Shown here: piece after piece, positions 1-7,363 of the stretch
Layout: each line of letters starts with the position of its first letter
Numbering within the stretch: the first letter of the stretch is position 1
NCBI GenBank assembly: GCA_030446285.1
Contig: JASUSC010000012.1
Coordinates: 1 to 36,301, forward strand
Reading direction: 5' to 3'
DNA from: Eubacteriales bacterium
GTDB lineage: Bacteria; Bacillota; JASUSC01
Length of the DNA: 36,301 nucleotides
Notes under the pieces: model-generated
What the model was told of the DNA's origin: nothing
Databases searched by the model: none
What the model saw: only the letters and a program-made list of their open reading frames with translations
Program-made: the position numbers and the translations under genes

Positions 1-2
1 CT

Positions 3-821
3 ACCTATAATGAATTGAATCGGGCAACTGGATACTTGTTAACAAGCCCGACCCTTTTTTCCTACTCTGTTTTAATTGCATTGACGTGTTTAATTTTTAA
101 ACCCCAAAAATCTTTAGACTACATCCTTATACTTATTGGATTTTGGGTTATTATTCAAACAGGTACACGTTCTACTTTCTTAGCAGCTTTGGTCTTTGTC
201 TTGATTAGTTGGGTACAAAAATTTACAAGGAATACATGCGTAAAAACGTGGCTTGATAAGATGTTCCAGAGCAAATTATTTGTGATAGCGTTGCTGATAG
301 GAGGATTTGTTTTTATAAGTGGAATATTTTTTGTTATAAAAGGCATATGGGAAGGTACTTTATTAGGACGCAAGGGTGGAGTAGGTAGTAGCTTAACACG
401 GTTAAAGTTTATTTTTTCCGGTATCGAATATTTAAATTCTCATCCAATTTATTACTTAGTTGGTTCTGGCGCCGGTGCTTCATTTAATTTGATTACTAAT
501 ATTGCAGGGCGCCGTGTACCTATACATTTTGATTTACTTGCAGTGTTAATCGATTATGGAGTGCCGGGGTTGTTGGCCATGATTTTGTTGCCATTGTTCT
601 TAAGTAAAAAATGGTCCTGGCAGGGGTGGGTACTCTTGTTTTTAGGAAGTATTCATAACCTAATTTTGTTTCCCGTCGGCTTAGCTCTTGTCGTAATGTT
701 GTCAAAACAATTAAAAACGAAGGAAGAAGTTGTAACAAACTATACATTAGTCAAACAGATTGTTGAAAATAGAGCGAAAATTTCCCCGAGAACTACTTCG
801 CAAATTCATCAAGGAGAATAA
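3..821 (+). CDS. O-antigen polymerase/ligase (Wzy_C family), C-terminal part, cut by window edge
   Basis: The frame is open to the first base, so the gene starts outside the window; the TTG at 15 is only the first internal start-like codon. The product is a multi-spanning membrane protein: several hydrophobic stretches are separated by short loops, and a TGTRS motif starts a long transmembrane segment near residue 55. This pattern is typical of the Wzy_C domain of O-antigen ligases and polymerases. Such proteins polymerise or transfer polysaccharide repeat units at the outer face of the cytoplasmic membrane. The neighbours (split glycosyltransferase, galE) fit a capsule/exopolysaccharide locus. 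The DNA is clearly AT-rich compared with genes after 4.6 kb. The family call is from sequence pattern; whether it acts as polymerase or ligase cannot be decided here. Confidence 0.75.
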   Translation, partial: TYNELNRATGYLLTSPTLFSYSVLIALTCLIFKPQKSLDYILILIGFWVIIQTGTRSTFLAALVFVLISWVQKFTRNTCVKTWLDKMFQSKLFVIALLIGGFVFISGIFFVIKGIWEGTLLGRKGGVGSSLTRLKFIFSGIEYLNSHPIYYLVGSGAGASFNLITNIAGRRVPIHFDLLAVLIDYGVPGLLAMILLPLFLSKKWSWQGWVLLFLGSIHNLILFPVGLALVVMLSKQLKTKEEVVTNYTLVKQIVENRAKISPRTTSQIHQGE

Positions 822-825
822 CTTA

Positions 826-1113
826 GTGACTGCTTAGGATGTCCAGGAAGCCGTTAAAAGTTTTATATTCGGGCTGCTTTTGAGGAAATGCTGGAAGTCG
901 AAGTTGAATGTGGGTTCGGCTACGACAGGCATTATTTCCGCCGTGTTTATGATGCTTTGGATGTTTTTTGAAGACATCGATGTTCCTCAATTTACCGCCT
1001 TCTTGTTCTTTCTGCTTCAAGCAGGCTATATATCGTTGACTAAGTTAGTTAAAATAGAAAAGGGGGAAAGTGCTTATAAAGAAATTGCGGAGGGGTTGGC
1101 GTTGAATCTTTAA
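826..1113 (+). pseudogene. Small membrane protein gene with in-frame TAG at codon 4 (shorter ORF 880-1113 intact)
   Basis: An AAGGAG SD at 811-816 sits 9 bases before a GTG at 826, but the fourth codon (835-837) is TAG. Beyond it the same frame runs on without interruption to the stop at 1111-1113 and reads as a natural protein: an amphipathic start, two hydrophobic segments (one rich in Met/Phe/Trp, one starting FTAFLFFLLQAG), and a charged C-terminus. The simplest reading is a CAG-to-TAG change or a sequence error. An intact shorter ORF can use TTG 880, TTG 904 or GTG 910, but none has a comparable SD. No family is recognised. The position directly behind the Wzy-like gene suggests a small membrane partner in the polysaccharide cluster; this is inference. 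Confidence 0.5.
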
Positions 1114-1123
1114 ATTAACTAAT

Positions 1124-1156
1124 TTGAAAAATCCCCAAGATAGCGGGGAAATTTTC
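1124..1156 (+). terminator. Weak hairpin, possible terminator
   Basis: TCCCC at 1132-1136 pairs with GGGGA at 1145-1149, flanked by an A-run on the left and AATTTT on the right. The stem is short and the T-tract weak, so it may only attenuate read-through into the glycosyltransferase genes. Confidence 0.3.
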
Positions 1157-1187
1157 CGGGTGGAGAAAAGTATAAGGAGTTGATGCG

Positions 1188-1643
1188 ATGGCCAAAATTA
1201 TGTTGGTTACTTCCAGTGGAGGGCATTTGTTTCACTTGTACCAATTGAAAAAGTGGTGGGAAAAGTATGACCGGTGCTGGGTTACTTTTCAGAAGGTAGA
1301 TGCGCTAAGTTTACTAAAGGGTGAAAAGGTTTACTTCGGTTATTTTCCCACTAACAGAAATATTAAGAACTTAATAAGGAATACTTTTCTTGCCTTTAAA
1401 ATTTTGCGAAAAGAAAAGCCGGATTTGATCATTTCTACGGGTGCTGGTCTTGCCGTCCCCTTTTTCTGGGTGGGGAAGCTGTTTTTCGGCGCAAAACTGG
1501 TATTTATCGAGGTTATTGACCGTATTGAGATTCCAACGCTGACCGGAAAGCTTGTTTACCCGATAACGGACGAGTTTTTGCTGCAGTGGGAAGAGCAAAA
1601 AAAGTCTTACCCAAAAGGTAAAGTGATAGGGGTGATTTTTTGA
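1188..1643 (+). CDS. Alg14-like glycosyltransferase subunit (PssD type)
   Basis: A 151-residue protein with an N-terminal LVTSSGGHLFHL motif, a single strongly hydrophobic stretch near residues 80-105 (STGAGLAVPFF onward), and the length of the PssD/Alg14 family. In the two-part enzymes the Alg14-type half is the membrane anchor and acceptor-binding part; the Alg13-type half carries the donor nucleotide site. Start ATG 1188 follows AAGGAG with 9-base spacing. The TGA stop (1641-1643) overlaps the TTG start of the next gene (TTGA), so the two subunits are probably made in equal amount. The complex should transfer a hexose or GlcNAc from a UDP donor to a lipid-linked polysaccharide intermediate on the cytoplasmic side; the exact sugar is not predictable. 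Confidence 0.82.
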   Translation: MAKIMLVTSSGGHLFHLYQLKKWWEKYDRCWVTFQKVDALSLLKGEKVYFGYFPTNRNIKNLIRNTFLAFKILRKEKPDLIISTGAGLAVPFFWVGKLFFGAKLVFIEVIDRIEIPTLTGKLVYPITDEFLLQWEEQKKSYPKGKVIGVIF

Positions 1644-2122
1644 TATTCGCTACCGTAGGCACGCACGAGCAACAATTTAATAGGCTGGTCAAAAAGGTTG
1701 ACGATATTGCGGGAAAGTACCACCTTGAAGGGGTAATCCAAATCGGGTATAGTACCGTAATACCCCAATATTGTAAATACAAGAAACTTATGGGGTACGA
1801 AGAGATTTTGGAAAATATGAGAAAGGCGAAAATTGTAATTACGCATGGCGGTCCTGCTTCGATTATCCAGGTATTACAGATGGGGAAAGTACCGGTCGTT
1901 GTGCCGCGGCAGAAAAGATTTAAGGAACATGTTGATGACCATCAGGTTAAGTTCTGCCAGAAAGCTGCGGAGTTTTTAAGCATAATACCCGTATACGAGA
2001 TTGATGAGCTGGAAAATATTGTAGTAAACTACGAGAAGATTACCGGCGAAATGAAACTGAAAAGAAGAGAAGAAAGTAACTTAGAGAAGATTATCAAATA
2101 CTTAGACGGGCTGGTGGATTAA
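1640..2122 (+). CDS. Alg13-like glycosyltransferase subunit (PssE type, GT28 C-terminal domain)
   Basis: A 160-residue protein matching the isolated C-terminal half of a GT-B enzyme. It begins IFATVGTHEQQFNRL, and the donor-site motif ITHGGPASIIQVLQMGKVP is followed by VVVPRQ, a pattern shared with MurG and Alg13. It is the catalytic, UDP-sugar-binding partner of the upstream Alg14-like protein. The start is TTG at 1640, coupled by the TTGA overlap, so translation probably re-initiates from the upstream stop. The pair is a textbook split glycosyltransferase; the donor sugar is not known, although galE next door suggests that UDP-galactose may be used in the same locus. Confidence 0.85.
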   Translation: MIFATVGTHEQQFNRLVKKVDDIAGKYHLEGVIQIGYSTVIPQYCKYKKLMGYEEILENMRKAKIVITHGGPASIIQVLQMGKVPVVVPRQKRFKEHVDDHQVKFCQKAAEFLSIIPVYEIDELENIVVNYEKITGEMKLKRREESNLEKIIKYLDGLVD

Positions 2123-2180
2123 GTGATTGATATCAGAAGGGTAGAATACGGCGAATTAGCATAAGTTTCAGGAGGATTTT

Positions 2181-3179
2181 ATGCGTGTTTTAGTGACTGG
2201 CGGGGCTGGATATATCGGTAGCCATGTGGTAAAAACACTTTTACGGTCGGGATATGAAGTAACCGTCTTGGACAATCTGGTGCGGGGGCACAAAGCGGTA
2301 GCGAAAGTGCTTAAGGAGGCGGAATTTGTATGGGGTGATATTGCTGACCGTGAACTGGTGACTGGTATCCTTCGCTCCCGCCGAATTGATGCGGTTATGC
2401 ATTTTGCTGCTTTGAGTTTGGTCGGAGAATCTGTAGAAAATCCCACTTTGTATTATGAAAATAATGTGATAAAGGGGTTAATGCTATTAGATTCGATACG
2501 GGAAGCAGATATTGCTTATTTTATCTTTTCTTCCTCGGCAGCTGTATATGGGGAGCCGTTACAGGTGCCTATTGAGGAAGATCATGTGCTGCTGCCGACC
2601 AATCCGTATGGGGCTACAAAACGCGCTTTTGAAGAGGCACTTAAGTGGTATGATTCAGCATATGGACTTAAATATATGTCCTTGCGTTACTTTAACGCTG
2701 TTGGCGCTGATCCGGAGGGAGATTTAGGAGAAGACCACCGTCCCGAAACCCATCTCGTACCTCTAATTTTACAGGCTGCTATGGGGAAAAGGGAAAAGAT
2801 TATTGTTTACGGTGCGGATTATCCAACCCCGGACGGAACGTGTATTCGTGATTATGTACATGTATGCGACCTGGCCAGTGCGCATGTATTGGCGCTAGAA
2901 GCCCTTACCAGAGGACAGTCTTCGGCAGTATATAATTTGGGAAGCGAGAGGGGGCTGTCGGTATGGGAGATAATACAGGCGGCGCGGAAAGTAACGGGCC
3001 GTAACATACCGGTGGAGATAGGACCGCGGCGTCCGGGGGATCCGGCGGTGCTAGTAGCTTCGGCTAAAAAGGCAAAAGAATTTTTGGGGTGGAAGCCGTG
3101 TTTCACGGACATTGAAGGAATTATTAGTACAGCATGGGAATGGTACTGCCGGCATCCAGAAGGATACGATGGTAAATGA
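2181..3179 (+). CDS. galE: UDP-glucose 4-epimerase
   Basis: A 332-residue extended short-chain dehydrogenase, the usual length for GalE. The NAD-binding glycine motif GGAGYIGSH is at residues 7-15, SSSAAVYG follows in the middle, and the catalytic YxxxK is Y143/K147 (YGATK). The NPYGATK, RYFNAVGADP and RDYVHVCDLA motifs are characteristic of GalE rather than of dehydratases. It interconverts UDP-glucose and UDP-galactose (possibly also the GlcNAc forms) in the cytoplasm and supplies galactose units for the polysaccharide. Start ATG 2181 follows a strong AGGAGG SD at 2170-2175. It is the last gene of the AT-rich plus-strand cluster. Confidence 0.93.
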   Translation: MRVLVTGGAGYIGSHVVKTLLRSGYEVTVLDNLVRGHKAVAKVLKEAEFVWGDIADRELVTGILRSRRIDAVMHFAALSLVGESVENPTLYYENNVIKGLMLLDSIREADIAYFIFSSSAAVYGEPLQVPIEEDHVLLPTNPYGATKRAFEEALKWYDSAYGLKYMSLRYFNAVGADPEGDLGEDHRPETHLVPLILQAAMGKREKIIVYGADYPTPDGTCIRDYVHVCDLASAHVLALEALTRGQSSAVYNLGSERGLSVWEIIQAARKVTGRNIPVEIGPRRPGDPAVLVASAKKAKEFLGWKPCFTDIEGIISTAWEWYCRHPEGYDGK

Positions 3180-3200
3180 CTTTTTTGTTTTTAAATTAAA

Positions 3201-3234
3201 ATTAAAAAAAAAATTTGGCTTTTAAAAAGCCAAA
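3201..3234 (-). terminator. Rho-independent terminator of the His/Cys-rich protein gene
   Basis: TTTGGCTT at 3214-3221 pairs with AAGCCAAA at 3227-3234. Read on the minus strand the stem is followed by a run of about ten T residues. It ends the minus-strand gene at 3288 and may also stop galE read-through, although the plus side has no U-tract. Confidence 0.75.
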
Positions 3235-3287
3235 CATAAACCGAATCTTATCATTATTGTTTAACTTTCCGACCGGCTTTTTTGTCT

Positions 3288-3671
3288 TCAGGGGGATATC
3301 TTCACCTCAATTTCCGGTTCCCTTTCAGCTTCGTCAATTTTACCGGTGCAGTTGTCCCAGTGGTGGTTCTCGTTATCGTGGTGGTCCTTTTTGGGGATCA
3401 GTTCTTTCAGGAAAAAGTCCAGCTCATCGAGGATGTCGGCTAGGACTTGCAGGGCCAGGGCCAGTTGCACTTCCCGGCCGGTGTCTTTCCATTTTTCTAA
3501 GCGCAGACGAAAGAGGCATTTTTTCAATTCCAGCCGACGCTCTTTGGCGTGAAGTCTGGAAGGAAGGTGGTGGTGGGCATTTTCAATCAGGTGTTCCACC
3601 TGGGCTTCCAGGGCCCGTTCCACCGGGGGAATGTGCACGCAGGGCGGAGCATGATGTTTGATTTCGTCCAT
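3288..3671 (-). CDS. His/Cys-rich hypothetical protein, possibly spore-associated
   Basis: About 127 residues from the ATG at 3671, which has a GAGGTG SD seven bases upstream. The frame extends further upstream to 3707, but that ATG lacks an SD. The N-terminus is rich in His, Pro and Cys (MDEIKHHAPPC), followed by a helical charged middle (residues about 20-90) and a second His cluster near the C-terminus (KDHHDNENHHWDNC). It has no membrane segment or signal peptide. The composition suggests metal binding. It lies downstream of the manganese catalase on the same strand, with a terminator between them. I do not recognise the family; a spore coat role is only an inference from the catalase neighbour and the sigma-K-like box upstream. 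Confidence 0.65.
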   Translation of the reverse strand: MDEIKHHAPPCVHIPPVERALEAQVEHLIENAHHHLPSRLHAKERRLELKKCLFRLRLEKWKDTGREVQLALALQVLADILDELDFFLKELIPKKDHHDNENHHWDNCTGKIDEAEREPEIEVKISP

Positions 3672-3704
3672 ATGGCAACACCTCGCACAATTTTTTTTCA
3701 GTGA

Positions 3705-3732
3705 CATAATATGCTTTATCCAGAAAAGGTGT
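3705..3732 (-). promoter_or_regulatory. Possible sigma-K-like promoter
   Basis: On the minus strand, AC and, after about 15 bases, CATATTATG (3705-3713) resemble the mother-cell sigma-K pattern (AC, about 16 bases, CATAnnnTA). It lies about 35 bases before the start at 3671. The match is imperfect and short. Confidence 0.25.
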
Positions 3733-3739
3733 TAACGGC

Positions 3740-3772
3740 AAAAAAAAGAACCCGCGGGTGAGCGCGGGTTCT
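3740..3772 (-). terminator. Rho-independent terminator of the manganese catalase gene
   Basis: A perfect 10-bp stem: AGAACCCGCG at 3747-3756 and CGCGGGTTCT at 3763-3772, with a 6-base loop. On the minus strand it is followed by a run of about eight T residues. It lies just after the catalase stop codon. Confidence 0.9.
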
Positions 3773-3787
3773 GCGGGCGACGGATAT

Positions 3788-4453
3788 TTAGTTGTCCAGC
3801 CGCATTTGCGGGCTCTGGTTGGGATTCTGGAAGAACCGGCCGGGAGTGGAGAGGTCGAAGTATTTGCGGGCGTCGGCATCGACTCCAAAATTTTTGTTAG
3901 AACCCGTGTCCCGTACTTTTTCCAGGGCTTCCCGGAAGAGGGCATTGTGGGCTTCTTCCCGGTTTAAGAGGAAATCGATGGTTTCCCGCACTCCCTTGTC
4001 GTTAATCTGCCGGTAGAGGTATTCGTAGGTACTTTTGGCTCGCTGTTCGGCGGCGATGTCGGTAAGCAGGTCGGCAACTAAGTCACCGGTGACGTCCACG
4101 TAAGCGGCCGTCCAGGGAACGCCGGAGGCGTTGCAGAGCAGGGGATTAAGACCGCCTACGGTATGCTGCTGGATGCCGCCCACGTCCACTTTGGTGTAAT
4201 CGGGATCGTGACCGTTGAGCATGTTAACCATGGTGGCTACCATTTCCATATGGCTCAGTTCTTCGGCGGCGATGTCCATCATCAGGTCCTTTATAGCCTG
4301 GTCGTGGACCCGGAAGGCCTGGGACATATAGGTCATGGCGGCGGTGAGTTCCCCGGTAATTCCCCCTAACTGTTCCTGGATGAGGGTGGCGTACTGGGGA
4401 TTGGGACCGTCCACTTTTACCTGATGGAGAAGTTTTTTGTCATGTTTAAACAT
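3788..4453 (-). CDS. Manganese (non-haem) catalase / CotJC family
   Basis: A 221-residue four-helix ferritin-like protein. The di-manganese ligands fit the known pattern: E35 (GELTAAM), E65 and H68 (AAEELSHME), E136 (AAEQRAKSTYEYL) and H169 (NREEAHNALF); the 33-residue spacing between the last two is that of Lactobacillus Mn catalase. The family decomposes hydrogen peroxide, and in spore formers short versions (CotJC) sit in the spore coat. The protein is shorter at the C-terminus than full-length Mn catalases, like CotJC. Start ATG 4453 follows a GAGGTGAGG SD on the minus strand. It is transcribed divergently from the legionaminic acid operon and ends in a strong terminator. A coat location is inferred, not shown. 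Confidence 0.88.
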   Translation of the reverse strand: MFKHDKKLLHQVKVDGPNPQYATLIQEQLGGITGELTAAMTYMSQAFRVHDQAIKDLMMDIAAEELSHMEMVATMVNMLNGHDPDYTKVDVGGIQQHTVGGLNPLLCNASGVPWTAAYVDVTGDLVADLLTDIAAEQRAKSTYEYLYRQINDKGVRETIDFLLNREEAHNALFREALEKVRDTGSNKNFGVDADARKYFDLSTPGRFFQNPNQSPQMRLDN

Positions 4454-4576
4454 TGCCCCTCACCTCGCGTAATATTAATGTAATCGTTTTTATTGTCCCG
4501 AAAAGGGAGAAGCAAATACATGGGAATATATGGAATTCGTGCTTAAATTTTCTGATTCTTTACAGAAGCGTGGACA

Positions 4577-4590
4577 AATCCGCACGGATT
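4577..4590. promoter_or_regulatory. Short palindrome in the divergent intergenic region
   Basis: AATCCG, two bases, CGGATT forms a perfect 6-2-6 palindrome between the catalase gene and the nonulosonic acid operon. It could be an operator; no clear sigma-A promoter was found next to it. Confidence 0.25.
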
Positions 4591-4644
4591 GTGCGAAAAT
4601 AAATTTGATGGAATTTTTTATAGACATAAGGGCGGGATGGGAAA

Positions 4645-5667
4645 ATGGAAGATTTTTTTCGCGGCAAGACGATAGTAGTTACCGGCGGAACTGGTTCCAT
4701 CGGTGCGGAAATCGTCCGCCAGCTTTTAAAATATAACCCAAAAGTGGTACGGGTTTTCTCCCGGGGGGAGAACAAGCAGTTTTACATGGCCCAGGATTTT
4801 CGCAACGAGCGCCGGGTGCGGTTTTTCATCGGTGATGTTCGCGACAAGGAGCGGTTAGAGCGGGCTTTTGAAAATGCCGATATCATTTTCCACGCTGCCG
4901 CTTTGAAACACGTTCCGGCCTGCGAATACAACCCTTTCGAGGCGGTGAAGACCAACATTATCGGTACCCAGAACGTCATCGACGTGGCCATGCAGTACAA
5001 CGTGGAGCGGGTTATTGCCATCAGCACCGACAAGGCGGCCAACCCTTCCAACACCATGGGAACCACCAAACTGATGATGGAGAAGCTCATCCAGGCGGCC
5101 AACTACTACAAGGGCAACCGGCGGACGGTTTTTGCCTGCGTCCGCTTCGGCAATGTCATCGGATCGCGGGGGTCGGAGGTGCCCCTTTTCGTCCAGCAGG
5201 TGCGGGAGGGAAGAAAGCTGCAGATTACCCACCGGGAGATGACCCGTTTCTTTATGACCATTTCCCAGGCGGTTTCTCTGGTTTTCCGGGCGGCGGCGCG
5301 GGCGGTGGGAGGCGAGGTCTTTATCCTCAAGATGCCGGCCCTGCGTATTTACGACCTGGCCCGGGTTATTTACGAAAACTGTAATCCCTGCCAGGACAGG
5401 AATTTTGCCGAGGCGGTCGAAATAATAGGAGTGAGACCGGGTGAAAAGCTGCACGAGGAGTTGATGACGGAAGATGAATCCCTGCGGGCCCGGGATTTAG
5501 GGGATATGTTTGTCATTCTGCCCATGATTTTGCTGGACCAGAACTTCGATTACAGTTGTTATGAGGACTATCCCCCGGCGCCGGTGGGTTCTTACTCTTC
5601 CCAAAAGACCAGGCTGCTTAACCGGGAAGAAATTGCCGAGTTGCTCAAGGAGGCAGGGGTTCTGTGA
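4645..5667 (+). CDS. legB: UDP-GlcNAc 4,6-dehydratase, retaining type (LegB-like)
   Basis: A 340-residue soluble SDR of the polysaccharide synthesis 2 (CapD/PglF/PseB) family. The NAD-binding motif GGTGSIGAE is at residues 14-22. The active-site block STDKAANP begins at S127, with D129 and K130. At the position where inverting PseB enzymes have Tyr there is M138 (NTMGTTK, K142), as in PglF/CapD-type retaining dehydratases. It should convert UDP-GlcNAc to the 4-keto-6-deoxy sugar without C5 inversion, the first step toward legionaminic rather than pseudaminic acid. Unlike PglF it has no N-terminal membrane domain. It is the first gene of a six-gene operon; its stop overlaps the next start (GTGA). 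Start ATG 4645 follows a GGGCGGGATGGG region. Confidence 0.82.
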   Translation: MEDFFRGKTIVVTGGTGSIGAEIVRQLLKYNPKVVRVFSRGENKQFYMAQDFRNERRVRFFIGDVRDKERLERAFENADIIFHAAALKHVPACEYNPFEAVKTNIIGTQNVIDVAMQYNVERVIAISTDKAANPSNTMGTTKLMMEKLIQAANYYKGNRRTVFACVRFGNVIGSRGSEVPLFVQQVREGRKLQITHREMTRFFMTISQAVSLVFRAAARAVGGEVFILKMPALRIYDLARVIYENCNPCQDRNFAEAVEIIGVRPGEKLHEELMTEDESLRARDLGDMFVILPMILLDQNFDYSCYEDYPPAPVGSYSSQKTRLLNREEIAELLKEAGVL

Positions 5668-6374
5668 AGCTGCTACTCATTCCGGCCCGGGGCGGTTCCA
5701 AAGGGTTGCCGGGGAAAAATGTGCGTCCCCTTCTCGGTAAGCCCCTCATCACCTACACCATTGCAGCGGCTTTAAACAGCGGGGTGGAGGGGAAGGTGGT
5801 TGTTTCCACCGACGACGGGGAGATTGCTCGGGTGGCCCAGGAGGCGGGGGCGGAGGTGCCTTTTCTCAGGCCGGCGGAACTGGCCAGGGATGACACACCC
5901 GCGGCGGCGGTGGCAGTCCACGCCCTGCAGGCGGCGGAAGCGTATTACGGCAGCTGTTTCGATTACGTAATCCTGCTCCAGCCCACTTCACCCCTGCGGA
6001 CGGCAGCGGACATTGCCGCGGCCTGGGAGCTTTTTCAAAACAGCCCCGGCGCTGACAGCCTGGTTTCGGTAACCCCCCTGGAGTTCAACCCTATTATTAT
6101 CCGGAAGATCGAGGGAGGAAGGGTGCGGGAGGTTTTCCCGCAATCTGGAGGGGAGAGGCGGCAGGACGCTTGTTTTTACCGGTTGAACGGTGCTATCTAC
6201 ATTACTACCCGCAACCTGCTCCTTAAGGAAGGCAGGATTTTGGGCCGGGAGGTTGTCCCTTACGTCATGCCCTTCGAGCGGTCGGTGGATATCGATAACA
6301 TTTACGACTGGAAGTTGTGCGAGATTCTTTTGCGGGGGGAACACCTTGAGGAAGCGGGTAAAGATCGTTGCTGA
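5664..6374 (+). CDS. legF: Acylneuraminate/legionaminate cytidylyltransferase
   Basis: A 236-residue nucleotidyltransferase. The N-terminal motif ARGGSKGLPGKN at residues 8-19 is the CTP-binding signature of NeuA/LegF/PseF, and LLQPTSPLR and the acidic VDIDNIYD near the C-terminus are further family marks. It activates the nonulosonic acid with CTP to give the CMP-sugar for the glycosyltransferase; it acts in the cytoplasm. The start is GTG 5664, overlapping the stop of the dehydratase gene, so the two are translationally coupled. Substrate (legionaminic, sialic or a related acid) is inferred from the rest of the operon. Confidence 0.88.
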   Translation: MKLLLIPARGGSKGLPGKNVRPLLGKPLITYTIAAALNSGVEGKVVVSTDDGEIARVAQEAGAEVPFLRPAELARDDTPAAAVAVHALQAAEAYYGSCFDYVILLQPTSPLRTAADIAAAWELFQNSPGADSLVSVTPLEFNPIIIRKIEGGRVREVFPQSGGERRQDACFYRLNGAIYITTRNLLLKEGRILGREVVPYVMPFERSVDIDNIYDWKLCEILLRGEHLEEAGKDRC

Positions 6375-7359
6375 AATCGGTGTGAACCACAACGGCAGTT
6401 TGGAGATGGCGTTAAAAATGGTGGAGGCGGCCTGGCGGTGCGGGGCCGACGCCGTTAAAGTGCAGGTTTTCCGGGCGGAAGAACTGGCCACCCGGGAAGC
6501 TGAGGCGGCTTTCTACCAGAAGCGAAATTTGCCCGGAACGGAAAATCAGCAGGAGATGCTCCGCCGGCTGGAGCTGACCAGGGAGGACCTGGAGAAGCTG
6601 AAGGCCTTCTGCGACCGGGTGGGATTAGAGTTTATCGCCACCCCTTTCGACCTTCCTTCCCTACGACTGGTGGCGGAACTGGGAGTTGCGGCGGTAAAGA
6701 TTTCTTCCGGCGACCTTACGGCCCTCCCCTTTTTGCGCAAGGTACGGGAGACGGGGAAGGACGTAATTCTCTCCACTGGTATGGCTACCTTAGGGGAGGT
6801 GGAAGAGGCGCTGGAGGTGTTCCGGGGATACCCCGGGAGGATAACCCTCCTTCACTGCACCTCCGACTACCCGGCCCGGGCGGAAGACGTGAATCTGCTG
6901 GCCATGGTGACCCTAGCCCACGCCTTTGCCCTGCCGGTGGGGTATTCGGACCATACCCAGGGATGGGAAGTGGCGGTGGCGGCCGTGGCCTTGGGGGCGG
7001 AGATGATTGAAAAGCACTTTACCTTGGATAAAACCCTTCCCGGCCCCGACCACCGGGCTTCGGCCGACCCGGAGGAGTTTTCCGCTCTGGTGGCAGCGGT
7101 GCGCAAGATTGAGGTGGCCTTAGGGGATGGGCGGAAGCGGTACACGGAGCGGGAGGAGGAAGTGCGGCGGCTGGTGCGGAAGAGCGTGGTGGCGGCCAGG
7201 GATATCCGTGCCGGTGAGGTGATAGGGGAGGAGGACCTGGCTCTGAGGAGGCCGGGTACGGGCCTTCACCCCCGTTATCTGGACTATTTTGTTGGTAAAA
7301 GGGCCGTAAGGGATATAAAACAGGACGAACAGCTTCATTTTTCCATGGTCGAGGGGTAG
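6346..7359 (+). CDS. legI: N-acetylneuraminate/legionaminate synthase
   Basis: A 337-residue NeuB-family enzyme. AEIGVNHNG near residues 9-17 starts the TIM-barrel domain; KISSGDLT, STGMAT, LHCTSDYPA, GYSDHT and EKHFTLDKTLPGPDHRAS are the expected conserved blocks. A SAF (antifreeze-like) domain follows from about residue 280. It condenses phosphoenolpyruvate with the 6-carbon amino sugar to form the 9-carbon acid. The start is TTG 6346, with a GGGGGGA SD just before it; the open frame runs further upstream to 6190, but that part overlaps the cytidylyltransferase and looks like shadow sequence. The gene overlaps the end of the upstream gene by about 29 bases. Confidence 0.9.
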   Translation: MRKRVKIVAEIGVNHNGSLEMALKMVEAAWRCGADAVKVQVFRAEELATREAEAAFYQKRNLPGTENQQEMLRRLELTREDLEKLKAFCDRVGLEFIATPFDLPSLRLVAELGVAAVKISSGDLTALPFLRKVRETGKDVILSTGMATLGEVEEALEVFRGYPGRITLLHCTSDYPARAEDVNLLAMVTLAHAFALPVGYSDHTQGWEVAVAAVALGAEMIEKHFTLDKTLPGPDHRASADPEEFSALVAAVRKIEVALGDGRKRYTEREEEVRRLVRKSVVAARDIRAGEVIGEEDLALRRPGTGLHPRYLDYFVGKRAVRDIKQDEQLHFSMVEG

Positions 7360-7363
7360 GAAG

